A DNA stretch of 64,000 nucleotides from Mangrovibacter yixingensis (GCF_020523985.1 NZ_JAIVKM010000001.1:310001-374000); one strand, 5' to 3'; numbered from the stretch's first letter, positions 20,273 through 28,934 are shown. The notes: generated by a model from the letters alone, not told the origin. Program-made: numbers and translations.

Positions 20273-21559
20273 ATGAGTAAATTTGGCATTAAACTTGGCC
20301 TCGGGGCGCTGGCATTGTTGCCATCACTTGCAATGGCTGCACCAGCAGTAGCTGATAAAGCAGATAATGCTTTTATGATGATTTGCACCGCACTGGTGCT
20401 GTTCATGTCAATTCCTGGGATTGCATTGTTTTACGGTGGCTTGATTCGCTCTAAAAACGTATTGTCTATGCTGACTCAGGTTTCTGTAACTTTCGCACTG
20501 GTGTGCGTGCTGTGGGTAGTATATGGCTACACTCTGGCATTCAGTACCGGTAATAATTTCTTCGGTAGCTTTGACTGGACCATGCTGAAAGGCATCAAAA
20601 TTACCGATCTGATGGGTACTTTCTATCAGTATATCCATGTGTCCTTCCAGGGCTCATTCGCGTGTATCACTGTTGGCCTGATTGTGGGTGCGTTGGCTGA
20701 ACGTATTCGCTTCTCCGCAGTACTGATCTTTGTTGCGGTGTGGATGACCCTGTCTTATGTGCCTATTGCGCATATGGTATGGGGCGGCGGCCTGCTGGCA
20801 AGCCACGGTGCACTGGATTTCGCAGGCGGTACTGTTGTGCATATCAACGCGGCTGTTGCTGGTCTGGTTGGTGCGTACATGATGGGCAAACGCGTTGGCT
20901 TCGGCAAAGAAGCATTCAAACCGCATAACCTGCCAATGGTATTCACTGGTACTGCGATTCTGTATGTTGGTTGGTTCGGCTTTAACGCCGGTTCAGCAAG
21001 TGCTGCGAACGAAATCGCAGGCCTGGCTTTCCTGAACACCGTTGTTGCAACGGGTGCCGCTATCCTTGCCTGGGTATTCGGTGAGTGGGCGATTCGTGGT
21101 AAACCTTCTCTGCTGGGTTCTTGCTCTGGCGCTATCGCAGGCCTGGTTGCTGTGACTCCGGCTTGTGGTTACATCGGTGTTGGTGGCGCGCTTATTGTTG
21201 GTATCGCTGCGGGTATCGCTGGCCTGTGGGGTGTTACTGCACTGAAACGTTGGTTGCGTGTTGATGACCCGTGCGATGTGTTCGGTGTTCACGGTGTGTG
21301 CGGTATCGTAGGTTGTATCCTGACTGGTATCTTCGCATCCTCTTCACTGGGTGGTGTTGGTTTCGCAGAAGGTGTCACCATGGGCCATCAGCTGATGGTA
21401 CAGCTGGAAAGCGTGCTGATTACCATTGTCTGGTCTGGTGTTGTTGCCTTCATTGGTTACAAAATTGCCGATATGACTGTTGGCCTGCGTGTTCCGGAAG
21501 ATCAGGAACGTGAAGGTCTGGATGTTAACAGCCACGGTGAAAATGCTTACAACGCATAA
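20273..21559 (+). CDS. amtB: Ammonium channel AmtB
   Basis: AmtB is the trimeric inner-membrane ammonium channel, gated by GlnK. The ATG at 20273, with AAAGGGA eight bases before it, gives 428 residues as in E. coli; an ATG 18 bases earlier lacks that spacing. It begins with a cleavable signal peptide (cleavage expected after SLAMA), followed by 11 membrane helices. The family motifs DFAGGTVVHINAAVAGLVGA, with the pore histidine, and FGVHGVCGIVG, with the second pore histidine, are present. The C-terminal tail that contacts GlnK (VPEDQEREGLDVNSHGENAY) is conserved. Confidence 0.98.
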   Translation: MSKFGIKLGLGALALLPSLAMAAPAVADKADNAFMMICTALVLFMSIPGIALFYGGLIRSKNVLSMLTQVSVTFALVCVLWVVYGYTLAFSTGNNFFGSFDWTMLKGIKITDLMGTFYQYIHVSFQGSFACITVGLIVGALAERIRFSAVLIFVAVWMTLSYVPIAHMVWGGGLLASHGALDFAGGTVVHINAAVAGLVGAYMMGKRVGFGKEAFKPHNLPMVFTGTAILYVGWFGFNAGSASAANEIAGLAFLNTVVATGAAILAWVFGEWAIRGKPSLLGSCSGAIAGLVAVTPACGYIGVGGALIVGIAAGIAGLWGVTALKRWLRVDDPCDVFGVHGVCGIVGCILTGIFASSSLGGVGFAEGVTMGHQLMVQLESVLITIVWSGVVAFIGYKIADMTVGLRVPEDQEREGLDVNSHGENAYNA

Positions 21560-21601
21560 TTCTGCTGGTTGCTAAGTGCCAGGGGTAATCGCCCCCGGCA
21601 T

Positions 21602-21630
21602 AAAAAGAGAGACTTGTGTCTCTCTTTTTT
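21602..21630. terminator. Bidirectional terminator between amtB and tesB
   Basis: AAAAAGAGAGAC and GTCTCTCTTTTTT pair around TTGT, giving A and T runs on both sides, between convergent genes. Confidence 0.88.
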
Positions 21631-21652
21631 GCTTTTAGATAAACAGAGTAGG

Positions 21653-22513
21653 TTAACCCCGCTGACGCATAACACCTTCCTGCACCGTCGAAGCCACCAA
21701 AACCCCATCCTGTGTATAGAACTCCCCGCGCACAAAACCTCTGGCGCTAGATGCCGAAGTGCTTTCCACGCTGTAGAGCAGCCACTCGTTAAGACTAAAA
21801 GGGCGATGGAACCACATAGAGTGGTCAATGGTGGCAACCTGCATTCCGTGCTCCAGAAACCCGATTCCGTGTGGCTGCAAAGCGGTGGGCAAGAAATTAA
21901 AGTCAGATGCATAACCCAATAAATATTGGTGAATCCCTAAATCATCCGGCATTGTGCCATTGGCCCGCATCCAAACCTGGCGTTCCGGTTTATCAACATG
22001 GCCTTTAAGCGGGTTATGAAATACCACCGGGCGGATTTCCAGAGGTTTATCGCTTAAGAATTTCTCTTTAACCAGTGGGGGGAGCATATGCTCAAACAAT
22101 TTGGCGATGTCTGTTTCTGATTTAAGTGACTCTGGGTCTGGGGCTTCTGGCATCGCCTTCTGGTGCTCAAAACCGGGTTCTGGCGCCTGAAAAGATGCTG
22201 TCATGTAAAAAATCGGTTTGCCATTTTGAATAGCAGATACACGTCTGGCACTAAAACTATTGCCATCGCGCAGAACTTCAACATCATAAATAATGGCTTT
22301 TTTGCTGTCTCCGGGGCGTAAAAAGTAGCTGTGAAAGGAGTGAACCAGGCGTTCTGCAGGAACAGTTTCTTTTGCTGCATACAGTGCCTGGCCAACAACC
22401 TGGCCGCCAAAAACCTGGCGCAGGCCCAAGTCTTCACTTTGACCACGAAAAAGGCCTTCTTCAATTTTTTCAAGATTTAACAGGGCTAACAAATTATTTA
22501 ACGCCTGACTCAT
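21653..22513 (-). CDS. tesB: Acyl-CoA thioesterase II
   Basis: TesB hydrolyses medium- and long-chain acyl-CoAs in the cytoplasm. The start at 22513 with AGGAAGT upstream gives 286 residues beginning [20 protein letters not shown], the E. coli length; a longer frame upstream adds 25 residues without support. It has a double hotdog fold: the N-terminal half contains [16 protein letters not shown] and the C-terminal half [13 protein letters not shown]. The expected catalytic Asp (in YASDFNFLP), Thr (ATIDHS) and Gln (near the C-terminus, VQEGVM) are all visible. Confidence 0.97.
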   Translation of the reverse strand: MSQALNNLLALLNLEKIEEGLFRGQSEDLGLRQVFGGQVVGQALYAAKETVPAERLVHSFHSYFLRPGDSKKAIIYDVEVLRDGNSFSARRVSAIQNGKPIFYMTASFQAPEPGFEHQKAMPEAPDPESLKSETDIAKLFEHMLPPLVKEKFLSDKPLEIRPVVFHNPLKGHVDKPERQVWMRANGTMPDDLGIHQYLLGYASDFNFLPTALQPHGIGFLEHGMQVATIDHSMWFHRPFSLNEWLLYSVESTSASSARGFVRGEFYTQDGVLVASTVQEGVMRQRG

Positions 22514-22839
22514 AGTACTTCCTCTGGCAGCGGAGTTGTTAGTCGGTGTGTGTAGTGACCATGTGGCCTGATGTGCCGCCTGCAGCACTGTACGTTAGTC
22601 TCCTTCTGCGTGGGCAGGTACCCAGAAAAGGCGATTCGTTACAGCTGCAATGCGACACATATTGTTAAGTATAACCTGGATTTCTAACTGGTCCGATGGG
22701 TTCAATTATCTGAATTTACAGTCTTTTACCAGCGAAAATTCAGGTAATATGCCAGACTTACCCTGATAAGCAATAAACCAACCCCTCATCACAACGGTAT
22801 CTACGGTATCGGGGTGATGGCAGGAGAAGGAGAAAAACG
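22514..22839. other. Divergent tesB/ybaY intergenic region
   Basis: These 326 bases hold the promoters of both divergent genes. I see no strong consensus boxes, RNA gene or repeat in them. A GGAGAAGGAG ribosome binding site lies at the ybaY end. Confidence 0.5.
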
Positions 22840-23406
22840 ATGAAATTGACACCCGTAATTTTCGGTCTGGCTGCTGCTTTTGCCCTGTCTGGCTGTGCAC
22901 AACAATTTCGCAATACTTATGAAGTGCCGAACCCGGACTTTGCCTATTCCCGTCTGGCTTCACAGGCTGATATGCAGAAACCTCATCTGTCCGGTAATGT
23001 GGTCATTAACCAACGCCTGGCGGTACCACAAAATGCGGTACTGACAGTAACCTTGTCCGATGCTTCACGCGCAGATGCGCCAGCGAAAGTCTTATCCCAA
23101 AAAGTGGTAAACCTTGAAGGCCATCAGGCACCATTTGGGTATGTGTTGCCTTACGATCTTGCCGATATTCGCCAAAACGCACGTATTTTGCTCAGTGCTG
23201 CGATTACCGTGGATGGCAAGTTGATGTTCAGGTCTGATTCCTTTAAACCGGTTATTACCAATGGTGTGAACAGTACTGATCTGGATTTGATTCCGTTGCA
23301 AAACACCGCGGTTGCTGTGCAACCAGCAAAAGTGACTGAAGCGTATCCGGTACCTACGCACTTCTTGCCGCAACAGCAGCAAACACAAATGCAAACCGGC
23401 AATTGA
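22840..23406 (+). CDS. ybaY: YbaY family lipoprotein
   Basis: This 188-residue lipoprotein has a signal peptide ending in the lipobox LSGC with Cys19 as the acylated residue. The body contains one YbaY/META-like beta domain (HLSGNVVINQRLAVPQNAVLTVTLSDAS to LDLIPLQ), and the tail is rich in Gln and Pro. The exact role is not known; in E. coli it is a glycine-zipper-free outer membrane lipoprotein of the same length (190). It stands between tesB and atl in the usual order and is followed by a dispersed repeat. Confidence 0.92.
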   Translation: MKLTPVIFGLAAAFALSGCAQQFRNTYEVPNPDFAYSRLASQADMQKPHLSGNVVINQRLAVPQNAVLTVTLSDASRADAPAKVLSQKVVNLEGHQAPFGYVLPYDLADIRQNARILLSAAITVDGKLMFRSDSFKPVITNGVNSTDLDLIPLQNTAVAVQPAKVTEAYPVPTHFLPQQQQTQMQTGN

Positions 23407-23436
23407 TTTTGTTTAATCACCAGATACCATTTTTGT

Positions 23437-23521
23437 GAGTCTGATGACAAACCTTATGTCCGCACAGAACGATCGGCGGCTAACGAAAAAGAAGGGAAAA
23501 CCACGTTTTTCCCTTCTTTTT
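23437..23521 (+). repeat. Dispersed repeat, copy 1 (short form)
   Basis: A 36-base block (23437-23472, opening GAGTCTGATGACAAACC) recurs at 48965-49000 with three differences, all C/T changes. It is followed after 13 bases by a perfect 15-bp stem (23486-23500 with 23507-23521) around the loop CCACGT. In the other copy one stem pair is A-T where this copy has G-C. It lies in the 3' gap between ybaY and atl and its T run can serve as a terminator. I do not recognise it as a known enterobacterial repeat family. Confidence 0.8.
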
Positions 23522-23532
23522 AATCAATCTGA

Positions 23533-23558
23533 CAGCGCCTTTGGGCGCTGTTTTCTTT
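23533..23558. terminator. Hairpin terminator between ybaY and atl
   Basis: CAGCGCC and GGCGCTG pair around four bases and are followed by TTTTCTTTT on the plus strand. Confidence 0.7.
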
Positions 23559-23869
23559 TACTCAGGCCAACGGTAGCGTGGCAGGTCAATTCTCCCATCT
23601 CCGGATACCAGCACACCTTCGGCCAGCAATGCCTGGCGCTGGCGACTGAGGTCTGGGCCGGTCAGTGATATAGTGCCTTCACGGTTTACTACACGGTGCC
23701 ATGGCAATCTTGAACCCTCCGGTAACCGTTTGAGTACGCCGCCTACCTGGCGGGCTGCCCGTGGTGAACCCGCCATTCGAGCCACATCGCCGTAAGTGGT
23801 TATCCTGCCGCAAGGAATCGCCGCAATTATCTGGTATACCCGTTGTGCAAAATTATCTGTTGGGGCCAT
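23558..23869 (-). CDS. atl: Alkyltransferase-like DNA repair protein
   Basis: ATL proteins bind O6-alkylguanine in DNA and hand the lesion to nucleotide excision repair, without removing the alkyl group. The 103-residue protein has the MGMT DNA-binding fold (YGDVARMAGSPRAARQVGGVLKRLPEG), but the active site motif PCHR is PWHR, so the acceptor cysteine is replaced by Trp, the family hallmark. The ATG at 23869 has AGGAG six bases before it; a TTG two codons earlier would overlap that site. The protein lacks the N-terminal extension of E. coli YbaZ (129 residues). Confidence 0.93.
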   Translation of the reverse strand: MAPTDNFAQRVYQIIAAIPCGRITTYGDVARMAGSPRAARQVGGVLKRLPEGSRLPWHRVVNREGTISLTGPDLSRQRQALLAEGVLVSGDGRIDLPRYRWPE

Positions 23870-23968
23870 TTGCAACTCCTGTTATCCATCTATGTGACTA
23901 TACCTGTTGGCTGGTTAGGAAGAAACTGAGGTAAATGCACAATAAACCGTCATCCAGACCCGGTTGAC

Positions 23969-23997
23969 TTGCAATTGCCGGAATCAACAGAGATAAT
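23969..23997 (+). promoter_or_regulatory. Probable ffs promoter
   Basis: TTGCAA at 23969-23974 and GATAAT at 23992-23997 are 17 bases apart. A GC-rich discriminator GCGCCCCGCGCG follows, typical of stable RNA promoters under stringent control. Transcription would start about 25-30 bases before the mature RNA. Confidence 0.65.
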
Positions 23998-24030
23998 GCG
24001 CCCCGCGCGTTGGAATACAACGCTCTCAAT

Positions 24031-24144
24031 GGGGGCCCTGTTGGTTCTCCCGCAACACTAACTTGTGAACTCGGTCAGGTCCGGAAGGAAGCAGCCGCAG
24101 CAGGCGACGTGTGTGCCGGGATGTAGCTGGCAGGGCCCCCACCC
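24031..24144 (+). ncRNA. ffs: 4.5S RNA of the signal recognition particle
   Basis: This 114-base RNA pairs with Ffh to deliver nascent membrane proteins to FtsY. The ends GGGGGCCCTG and CAGGGCCCCC close the long hairpin. The invariant apical domain is present: GGTCAGGTCCGGAAGGAAGC and the opposing GCAGCC and GTGTGCCGGGATG. Length and ends match E. coli 4.5S RNA, and the variable middle of the stem shows compensating changes. Its place beside atl is conserved. Confidence 0.97.
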
Positions 24145-24300
24145 ATTTGTGCGTTCTGCACGCTATTCTTCTTTGTGCTGGCCCAAAATACATGCAGCAG
24201 AACAACGCTTGCAGGCTGAAGCGCGCTTCTGTACCCAACCTGCTTTGTTGAATTGTGCTGCTATTGGTAATTTTGGTCTGAATCTGTCCCTGCTATTTCG

Positions 24301-25269
24301 TTAGTTAGCTGAGATGCTATTCATGATGACCAGCGTTTTTTGCTCAATCTCATCCTGCAGCAGGTAACGACGGCGGTATTCAGCGCGCTTCTTGCTGGCG
24401 ATGTCCTCAAGGGATTTCCTTGGCAAGGATGTTGGAAGTTGCCACTGGTATGGGCCAGCTTTGGTGCCATTGGCAGATTCCCAAAACTCGTCATAACTGG
24501 CGTGAAGATAACGTGCCTTACTGAAACGATAGCGCCATCCACGGAACACATGCCCGGCATCACTTACTCCACAGATTTGCTCAAGTTGCCACTGGCTACA
24601 TAATTGCCAGATAACTTCCAATAAAATACGTTTAGGAAATAAACCATGGCAGGCCTTGGTTGCCAGTTTTATGGTGTCATTGGTAACCTGGCGGCGGGGC
24701 CCCTGAACACCACCAATAAACAATACCGGGTGTTGTGCGGGTTCTGTGATGCAAAATGTTAAACTGGCCAGTAAGTTATTCCCCATGAATAGCCAAAGTG
24801 TGCTTTCTCCTTCGCGTTCAGCACTACGCGCGGTTGACGCTTTAAGTGAAAACACCTCATCGTTGCGCCCAGTGAAGTTGAACAACAATGTTGGTTCACT
24901 GGATGTTAGTGCCTGAAAAAGAGTTGGCCCCGCATGTTGGTGTAAAAAATGGTAGTGATCCACAACAGCATTAGCGCGCTGGAAGGCATTCAGCCCCAGG
25001 CGTAAGTAGTGGCGGTGCGGTTTACTGGGCAGTGTTACTTGCGCCTGTAATAATGCAGGGAATTCGGGTAATTGGGATAAGGCAGCCAGCATGCTATTGG
25101 TCGGTTTCCAGTACCAGAGGGCACGCAATAAAAATTTTAACCGGTAACGTTTTTGCTGCCAGATGGCGGCTGGCGGTACAACTCGCCCCCGGGCAATAGC
25201 AAAAACCAGTGATCCGGTGCTAATGCCTTGCTCATCAGCGGTGTGTAACGGTGTTTCATTCACAGACAT
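24301..25269 (-). CDS. VirK/YbjX (DUF535) family protein
   Basis: The 322-residue protein belongs to the DUF535 family that includes Shigella/Salmonella VirK and E. coli YbjX, linked in those species to resistance to antimicrobial peptides, outer membrane changes and virulence factor localisation; the biochemical action is not known. The family features are LFIGGVQGPRR, LFPKRILLEVIWQLCSQW and the following GVSDAGHVF. No signal peptide or membrane helix is apparent, so it is probably cytoplasmic. It is absent from this spot in E. coli and has no operon partner; the upstream gap is 444 bases and AT-rich. Confidence 0.85.
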   Translation of the reverse strand: MSVNETPLHTADEQGISTGSLVFAIARGRVVPPAAIWQQKRYRLKFLLRALWYWKPTNSMLAALSQLPEFPALLQAQVTLPSKPHRHYLRLGLNAFQRANAVVDHYHFLHQHAGPTLFQALTSSEPTLLFNFTGRNDEVFSLKASTARSAEREGESTLWLFMGNNLLASLTFCITEPAQHPVLFIGGVQGPRRQVTNDTIKLATKACHGLFPKRILLEVIWQLCSQWQLEQICGVSDAGHVFRGWRYRFSKARYLHASYDEFWESANGTKAGPYQWQLPTSLPRKSLEDIASKKRAEYRRRYLLQDEIEQKTLVIMNSISAN

Positions 25270-25713
25270 AACTGCCCCGACTGCTTAAAAATAAATCAAA
25301 TAAGAATTGTCTGTGTAGTGTATTGAAGTGAACTTCAACGAAAGCTCATTGGGATGAATAAAGTTAATTGTTTGTAATGTCGTATTTTGTGGTTGTGTTG
25401 AGAAAGGTCTTACTTGGTAAAATGCGTGGCCAACTATTTTAAAAGTAAAAAATATTTGTATTACTGATTGATAATATGAGACTTTGTGACTTCATCTTTA
25501 GGTACTTTCTTCGGCCGTTTTGAATACGCTATTCTGTTGCAGGCTCTATCTGCCTCAATTACTGTGTGCGAGCTTTTCTGTCTTATCTGTCAGCCGCTTC
25601 CTTGTGGTTTGTGGCGCAGAACATTAATGACAGACTACGGGGACAATTGCTCTGGTTCTCATCACTGGCAACTTGCAACATAGCCCGGCCAGGACGTTTT
25701 TTGGGGAAGAACA
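25270..25713. other. AT-rich intergenic region upstream of virK-like and lipoprotein genes
   Basis: The 444 bases lie between divergent genes and are notably AT-rich near 25290-25470. No open frame with family features, repeat or RNA gene was seen. Promoters for both neighbours must lie here. AAAAAT-rich tracts are compatible with binding of a nucleoid protein such as H-NS, which is inference only. Confidence 0.5.
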
Positions 25714-26370
25714 ATGAAAATAACACCAATACTCTATGCTATTACCGTCATTGGGTTAGCTGGTTGTGCGGCAAAACAGCCAGTTGTTCCTGCTCTTAGT
25801 GCAAATACTGTATCGGCAACGCAGTCTGGGATTATCGACGGAACCACATCATTTACCGGTCTGATTCAAAAATATGGTGTACCTTCTCGCACGCTTTGGT
25901 CGCCACAAGGCAAACAAATCGCTGTCTGGATGCAAAACTGGAAAGGGCCATTGGGGCAGCAACCCGCACAGACAACACAGATGACAGCATTAATTAATGG
26001 CGACCGGGTAGAGAAGCATTGGGTTCATCGCTACCCGGAAGGTATGCAGAATCGTTTTTTATCTTCAGACAATAAGCAGCACCTGAAGAAAACCATCATT
26101 AAAGGGGTCTCCACGGAATCAGGTGTGATTGCCCAATTGGGGGAACCACGTAATTATTTATTTGATGATGATGGCAATAAGATAATGATGTATGTCTGGC
26201 ATGAATCCACGCCAGGTGGGCAGAGTACAGGACTACAAGCCAGAAGGGTGAGTATTTTGTTGATTTGCCTTGATGCTCACAATGTCGTGAAGTTCTTCAA
26301 CATAGAGCACTTTGAAGGTAGTGACGGAATACAGAATCAACCAGCATCAGCTTTTAGCCTGGATAGCTGA
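25714..26370 (+). CDS. Lipoprotein with two BamE/SmpA-like modules, function unknown
   Basis: The 218-residue product starts with a lipoprotein signal (lipobox LAGC, Cys18). I do not recognise a named homologue. The body appears to contain the same module twice: residues 43-73 (G-TT-LI-YG-P ending in VWM) and 131-162 (GVST-VIAQLGEP, then DDDGNKIMMYVW), each followed by a beta strand pair (ALINGDRVEKHWV and ILLICLDAHNVVKFFN). The pattern of a short helix, 'GxP' turn, acidic or Gly loop and aromatic strand is that of the BamE/SmpA fold. It is probably anchored in the outer membrane facing the periplasm. A hairpin follows the stop. Confidence 0.75.
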   Translation: MKITPILYAITVIGLAGCAAKQPVVPALSANTVSATQSGIIDGTTSFTGLIQKYGVPSRTLWSPQGKQIAVWMQNWKGPLGQQPAQTTQMTALINGDRVEKHWVHRYPEGMQNRFLSSDNKQHLKKTIIKGVSTESGVIAQLGEPRNYLFDDDGNKIMMYVWHESTPGGQSTGLQARRVSILLICLDAHNVVKFFNIEHFEGSDGIQNQPASAFSLDS

Positions 26371-26728
26371 CGTATCCGCTTTATGGTAAGGCCCTCTCCA
26401 GGGGCTTTACCTACCTCAGTAAATAGGGTTGTTTACTGAATCTTTTTCGGGAGATCCCAAATAATAATATTGAATAATCGTACAAAAATGAATGGTTACC
26501 TTTGTGCTTTATAACGGCTATTGTTAACTTTCTCAAAGAGATGAACGTGTGTTAATAGTGGCAATGTAACAAAAACTATTTATTGCATATAAAATGCGCC
26601 CATGATCACTGTTATTTTCTCTCCCACTGTGTTAGTCATCTTTCTGCAACGGAATAGTGATGGATTTTACTTGGGATTTATGCAATAAGAATTATATTAT
26701 TGCGCTAAATAAACTCGAAGGAAAGCAT
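26371..26728. other. Intergenic region with hairpin 26385-26411
   Basis: A hairpin with arms GGTAAGGCCC and GGGGCTTTACC (26385-26411) follows the lipoprotein gene and may end its transcript, although it lacks a T run. The rest, up to the next gene, is AT-rich; an in-frame ATG at 26657 would extend the next gene by 24 residues, but that part is not protein-like. Confidence 0.5.
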
Positions 26729-26977
26729 ATGGAAACCGCAGTGCTAAATGTAAAAATTAGCAGTGAACTTAAAGAACAGGTGCGTAGTTATGCTGAACTG
26801 CATGGGGAAACATTGGGTGCGGTAACAGAGCAGTTTCTGAGAATGGCTTTTGCCAGTCTTGATGCTGGGGTTAAGGAAGATGATATTGATAACCAGCACA
26901 CAGAAGAAGAAGGAGTTCAACCATTAAATGCTAAAGAAATCAAGGCACTGAGGAAACTTCTTAAGAAGAGGAAATAA
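26729..26977 (+). CDS. Small ribbon-helix-helix protein, possible antitoxin or regulator
   Basis: The ATG at 26729 follows GAAGGAAAG and gives 82 residues. Residues 4-40 fit a ribbon-helix-helix DNA-binding motif: strand AVLNVKIS, helix SELKEQVRSYAELHG, turn, helix TLGAVTEQFLRMAFASL. An acidic linker (EDDIDNQHTEEEEGV-like) and a very basic tail (ALRKLLKKRK) follow. The stop codon overlaps the ATG of the next gene by one base. Such pairs are typical of toxin-antitoxin modules, where the first gene represses its own promoter, but no toxin family is recognised next door. A free-standing regulator is the alternative. Confidence 0.65.
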   Translation: METAVLNVKISSELKEQVRSYAELHGETLGAVTEQFLRMAFASLDAGVKEDDIDNQHTEEEGVQPLNAKEIKALRKLLKKRK

Positions 26978-27195
26978 TGGCTGACGACAGTGTGAGTGTG
27001 GCTCACAGTTATAATGAAGCATGTGAATTATTACGTTCTGGTTTTGTTAAGCATGTCCGCCTTGACTGGAATGTGGGAAGTGATGAGTTTTTTCGCATAG
27101 CTTCTGACTGGTGTGATGCCGGAGCAAAAATAAAGCGCAGAGATAATGGTTTTATTATTTCTGTCAAAGGTTTTCCTGTTCCGCGACAACATTGA
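26977..27195 (+). CDS. Small protein of unknown function, partner of the RHH gene
   Basis: The 72-residue protein starts at an ATG overlapping the last base of the preceding stop codon, so the two are translationally coupled. I do not recognise a family. It is slightly basic with a likely helix (YNEACELLRSGFVKHV), a second helix (DEFFRIASDWCDAGA) and a final beta hairpin (KIKRRDNGFIISVKG). There is no signal peptide or membrane segment, and one cysteine. A clear terminator closes the unit at 27435. It could be a toxin, an accessory protein of the RHH partner, or something unrelated. Confidence 0.6.
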   Translation: MADDSVSVAHSYNEACELLRSGFVKHVRLDWNVGSDEFFRIASDWCDAGAKIKRRDNGFIISVKGFPVPRQH

Positions 27196-27434
27196 TTTTC
27201 CCCGTTTTTTTCATGTTATACAGATAATATGGCGTTTCTGGATGTGGCTGTTTGGCATGAATATTAACTGGGGATTAATGTTGATTGTCATATTAATGAC
27301 ATGAAAATGAAATTTATATGAAATAATAGCGTCATAAAAATATCATTTTCATGCAACCGGAATTACCTGGATCATTCATGACGACTTGTTAATGTGGCAT
27401 TGCCTCAAAGGTAATGTGCATCATGGATGATATT
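27196..27434. other. AT-rich gap after the RHH pair
   Basis: These 239 bases, ending at the terminator at 27435, hold no open frame with protein-like composition. Part of it, about 27285-27350, is rich in ATGA/ATAA words. I see no assigned function. Confidence 0.4.
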
Positions 27435-27469
27435 AAAACGGCGAGCTTTATGGCTCGCCGTTTTCTTTT
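27435..27469. terminator. Bidirectional terminator between the RHH pair and yczR
   Basis: AAAACGGCGAGC and GCTCGCCGTTTT pair around TTTATG, followed by CTTTT on the plus strand and an A-rich mirror on the minus strand. It lies between convergent units. Confidence 0.85.
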
Positions 27470-27503
27470 AAGGCCTGGTGTTAAAGTGTGTGGCACCAGT
27501 GTG

Positions 27504-28931
27504 TTAAATCATTATATTACTGGCTGGTGGTCTGGCCTGGTTGAGTTGCTGCCACACGGGTTGCAAACGTATTAGTGCCATTTCCATCTCGTTGGTTTCC
27601 AGCGTAAAGGGCAGGCGAAGAAAACGCTCAAAAGCTCCATCAATACCGAACCGGGGTCCCGGCGCAAGGTGAATGCCAACATTTTCTGCACTGGCTGCAA
27701 AACGGGTTGATGTAGGGGAAGGCAGTGTTACCCAGAATGATAAACCTCCGGGCGGGTTACTGGTTTTCCAGTGTGGAAAGTACGACTGTATCAGTTTCAG
27801 GCACTGGTCACGTTGATTTCGCAGTTGCTGGCGTTTTTCCTGCAAAATGGCCTCTTCTTCTTCAATCAAAATAGCCGCTGTGAGCTGTTCGAGTAGCGGA
27901 GAGCCTAAATCGAGAGTGTTACGTTGTTGAACCAGTCGAGCAATCACACCCGGCGAGGTACGTATCCAGCCCAGACGTAATCCTCCCCAGAAACTTTTCC
28001 CACATGAACCCAATGTAATAATGCGTTCAGCATCGCCAAAACAAGCAACTGGCGGTGGTGGCGGGGTTTCATACCATAACTCAGCCATGGTTTCGTCAAT
28101 AACCAGCGGGGTGTGGCTGCGTTCTGCAATTGCTGCGATATTCTGGCGCTCAGCAAGGTTCATACAGCGCCCGGTTGGGTTATGAAAATCGGGAATAAGA
28201 TAGGCCAGACGGGGAGATGTCTGTGCTATCGTCGCGGCGAAACCATCACAATCCCAGCCTTCATTTGCGGGCAGACTGACTCCAACCGGGCGGCAGGACG
28301 CACCCTTGATTGCATCCAGAGCCATGGGGTAAGTGGGGTGATCAACTAATACCCTGTCTCCTGGCCCGGTAAATAACCGTAGCAATAATGCCAGGCCACT
28401 TACCGCGCCGTTGACTACCATAATCTGGTCAGGTGTGGTTGCCAGACCACGCTGGCAGTAATGCTGTGCAATCGCGGTTCGTAGCCGCGGCAGGCCGCGG
28501 GAATCGTAGCCAGTTGAACTCAGATGTTCTGTCAGCCCAGTAATGGCCCGTTGGTAAGCCTGGTGAATAACCGGGCTTGCGGGCAGTGCGGCAGTGGCCA
28601 GATCAAGCGTGTCTCCAGGGAGGGTATAGGCCTGCTGTGTCACATGTGTTTCGGGTAAGCGAACTATGGAACCGGATCCCTGGCGGCTTTGCAGGTAACC
28701 TTCTTCCCGTAACTGGTTTAGCGCATTTGCTACCGTCGTTCGGCTCAGTGACAGTGATTCTGCCAGTTCACGTTCACCAGGCAACCGGCTGTTTAGCGGT
28801 AGCCGCCCATCGAGTATCAATAAACGTAGCCCTTCGGCCAGTTGCCGATAAACAGGAACACGAGTGTCCGGATGATGCCACTGCCCCAGGACCTTTATTA
28901 GCGAGGCGCTACGAAGCTGTCGTTGAGTCAT
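27504..28931 (-). CDS. yczR: MocR/PdxR-type regulator (YczR), GntR HTH fused to aminotransferase domain
   Basis: MocR regulators join a GntR winged helix to a PLP-binding aminotransferase-like domain used for sensing. In this 475-residue protein the winged helix is at about 25-90 (VPVYRQLAEGLRLLILDGRLPLNSRLPGERELAESL, then SRTTVANALNQL). The aminotransferase domain contains the PDFHNPTGR loop and the PLP lysine in LGSCGKSFWGGLRLGW. It is divergent from a YczE-type membrane protein, the arrangement described for the YczR subgroup, whose members control that gene. The ligand is unknown. Direct and inverted TCCA half sites lie in the 88-base gap. Confidence 0.88.
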   Translation of the reverse strand: MTQRQLRSASLIKVLGQWHHPDTRVPVYRQLAEGLRLLILDGRLPLNSRLPGERELAESLSLSRTTVANALNQLREEGYLQSRQGSGSIVRLPETHVTQQAYTLPGDTLDLATAALPASPVIHQAYQRAITGLTEHLSSTGYDSRGLPRLRTAIAQHYCQRGLATTPDQIMVVNGAVSGLALLLRLFTGPGDRVLVDHPTYPMALDAIKGASCRPVGVSLPANEGWDCDGFAATIAQTSPRLAYLIPDFHNPTGRCMNLAERQNIAAIAERSHTPLVIDETMAELWYETPPPPPVACFGDAERIITLGSCGKSFWGGLRLGWIRTSPGVIARLVQQRNTLDLGSPLLEQLTAAILIEEEEAILQEKRQQLRNQRDQCLKLIQSYFPHWKTSNPPGGLSFWVTLPSPTSTRFAASAENVGIHLAPGPRFGIDGAFERFLRLPFTLETNEMEMALIRLQPVWQQLNQARPPASNIMI

Positions 28932-28934
28932 TGC

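Noticed and set aside
23437-23521. Repeat as a simple ybaY terminator only
   Set aside because: The hairpin may terminate, but the conserved 36-base block ahead of it and the second copy at 48965 show it is part of a larger repeated unit.
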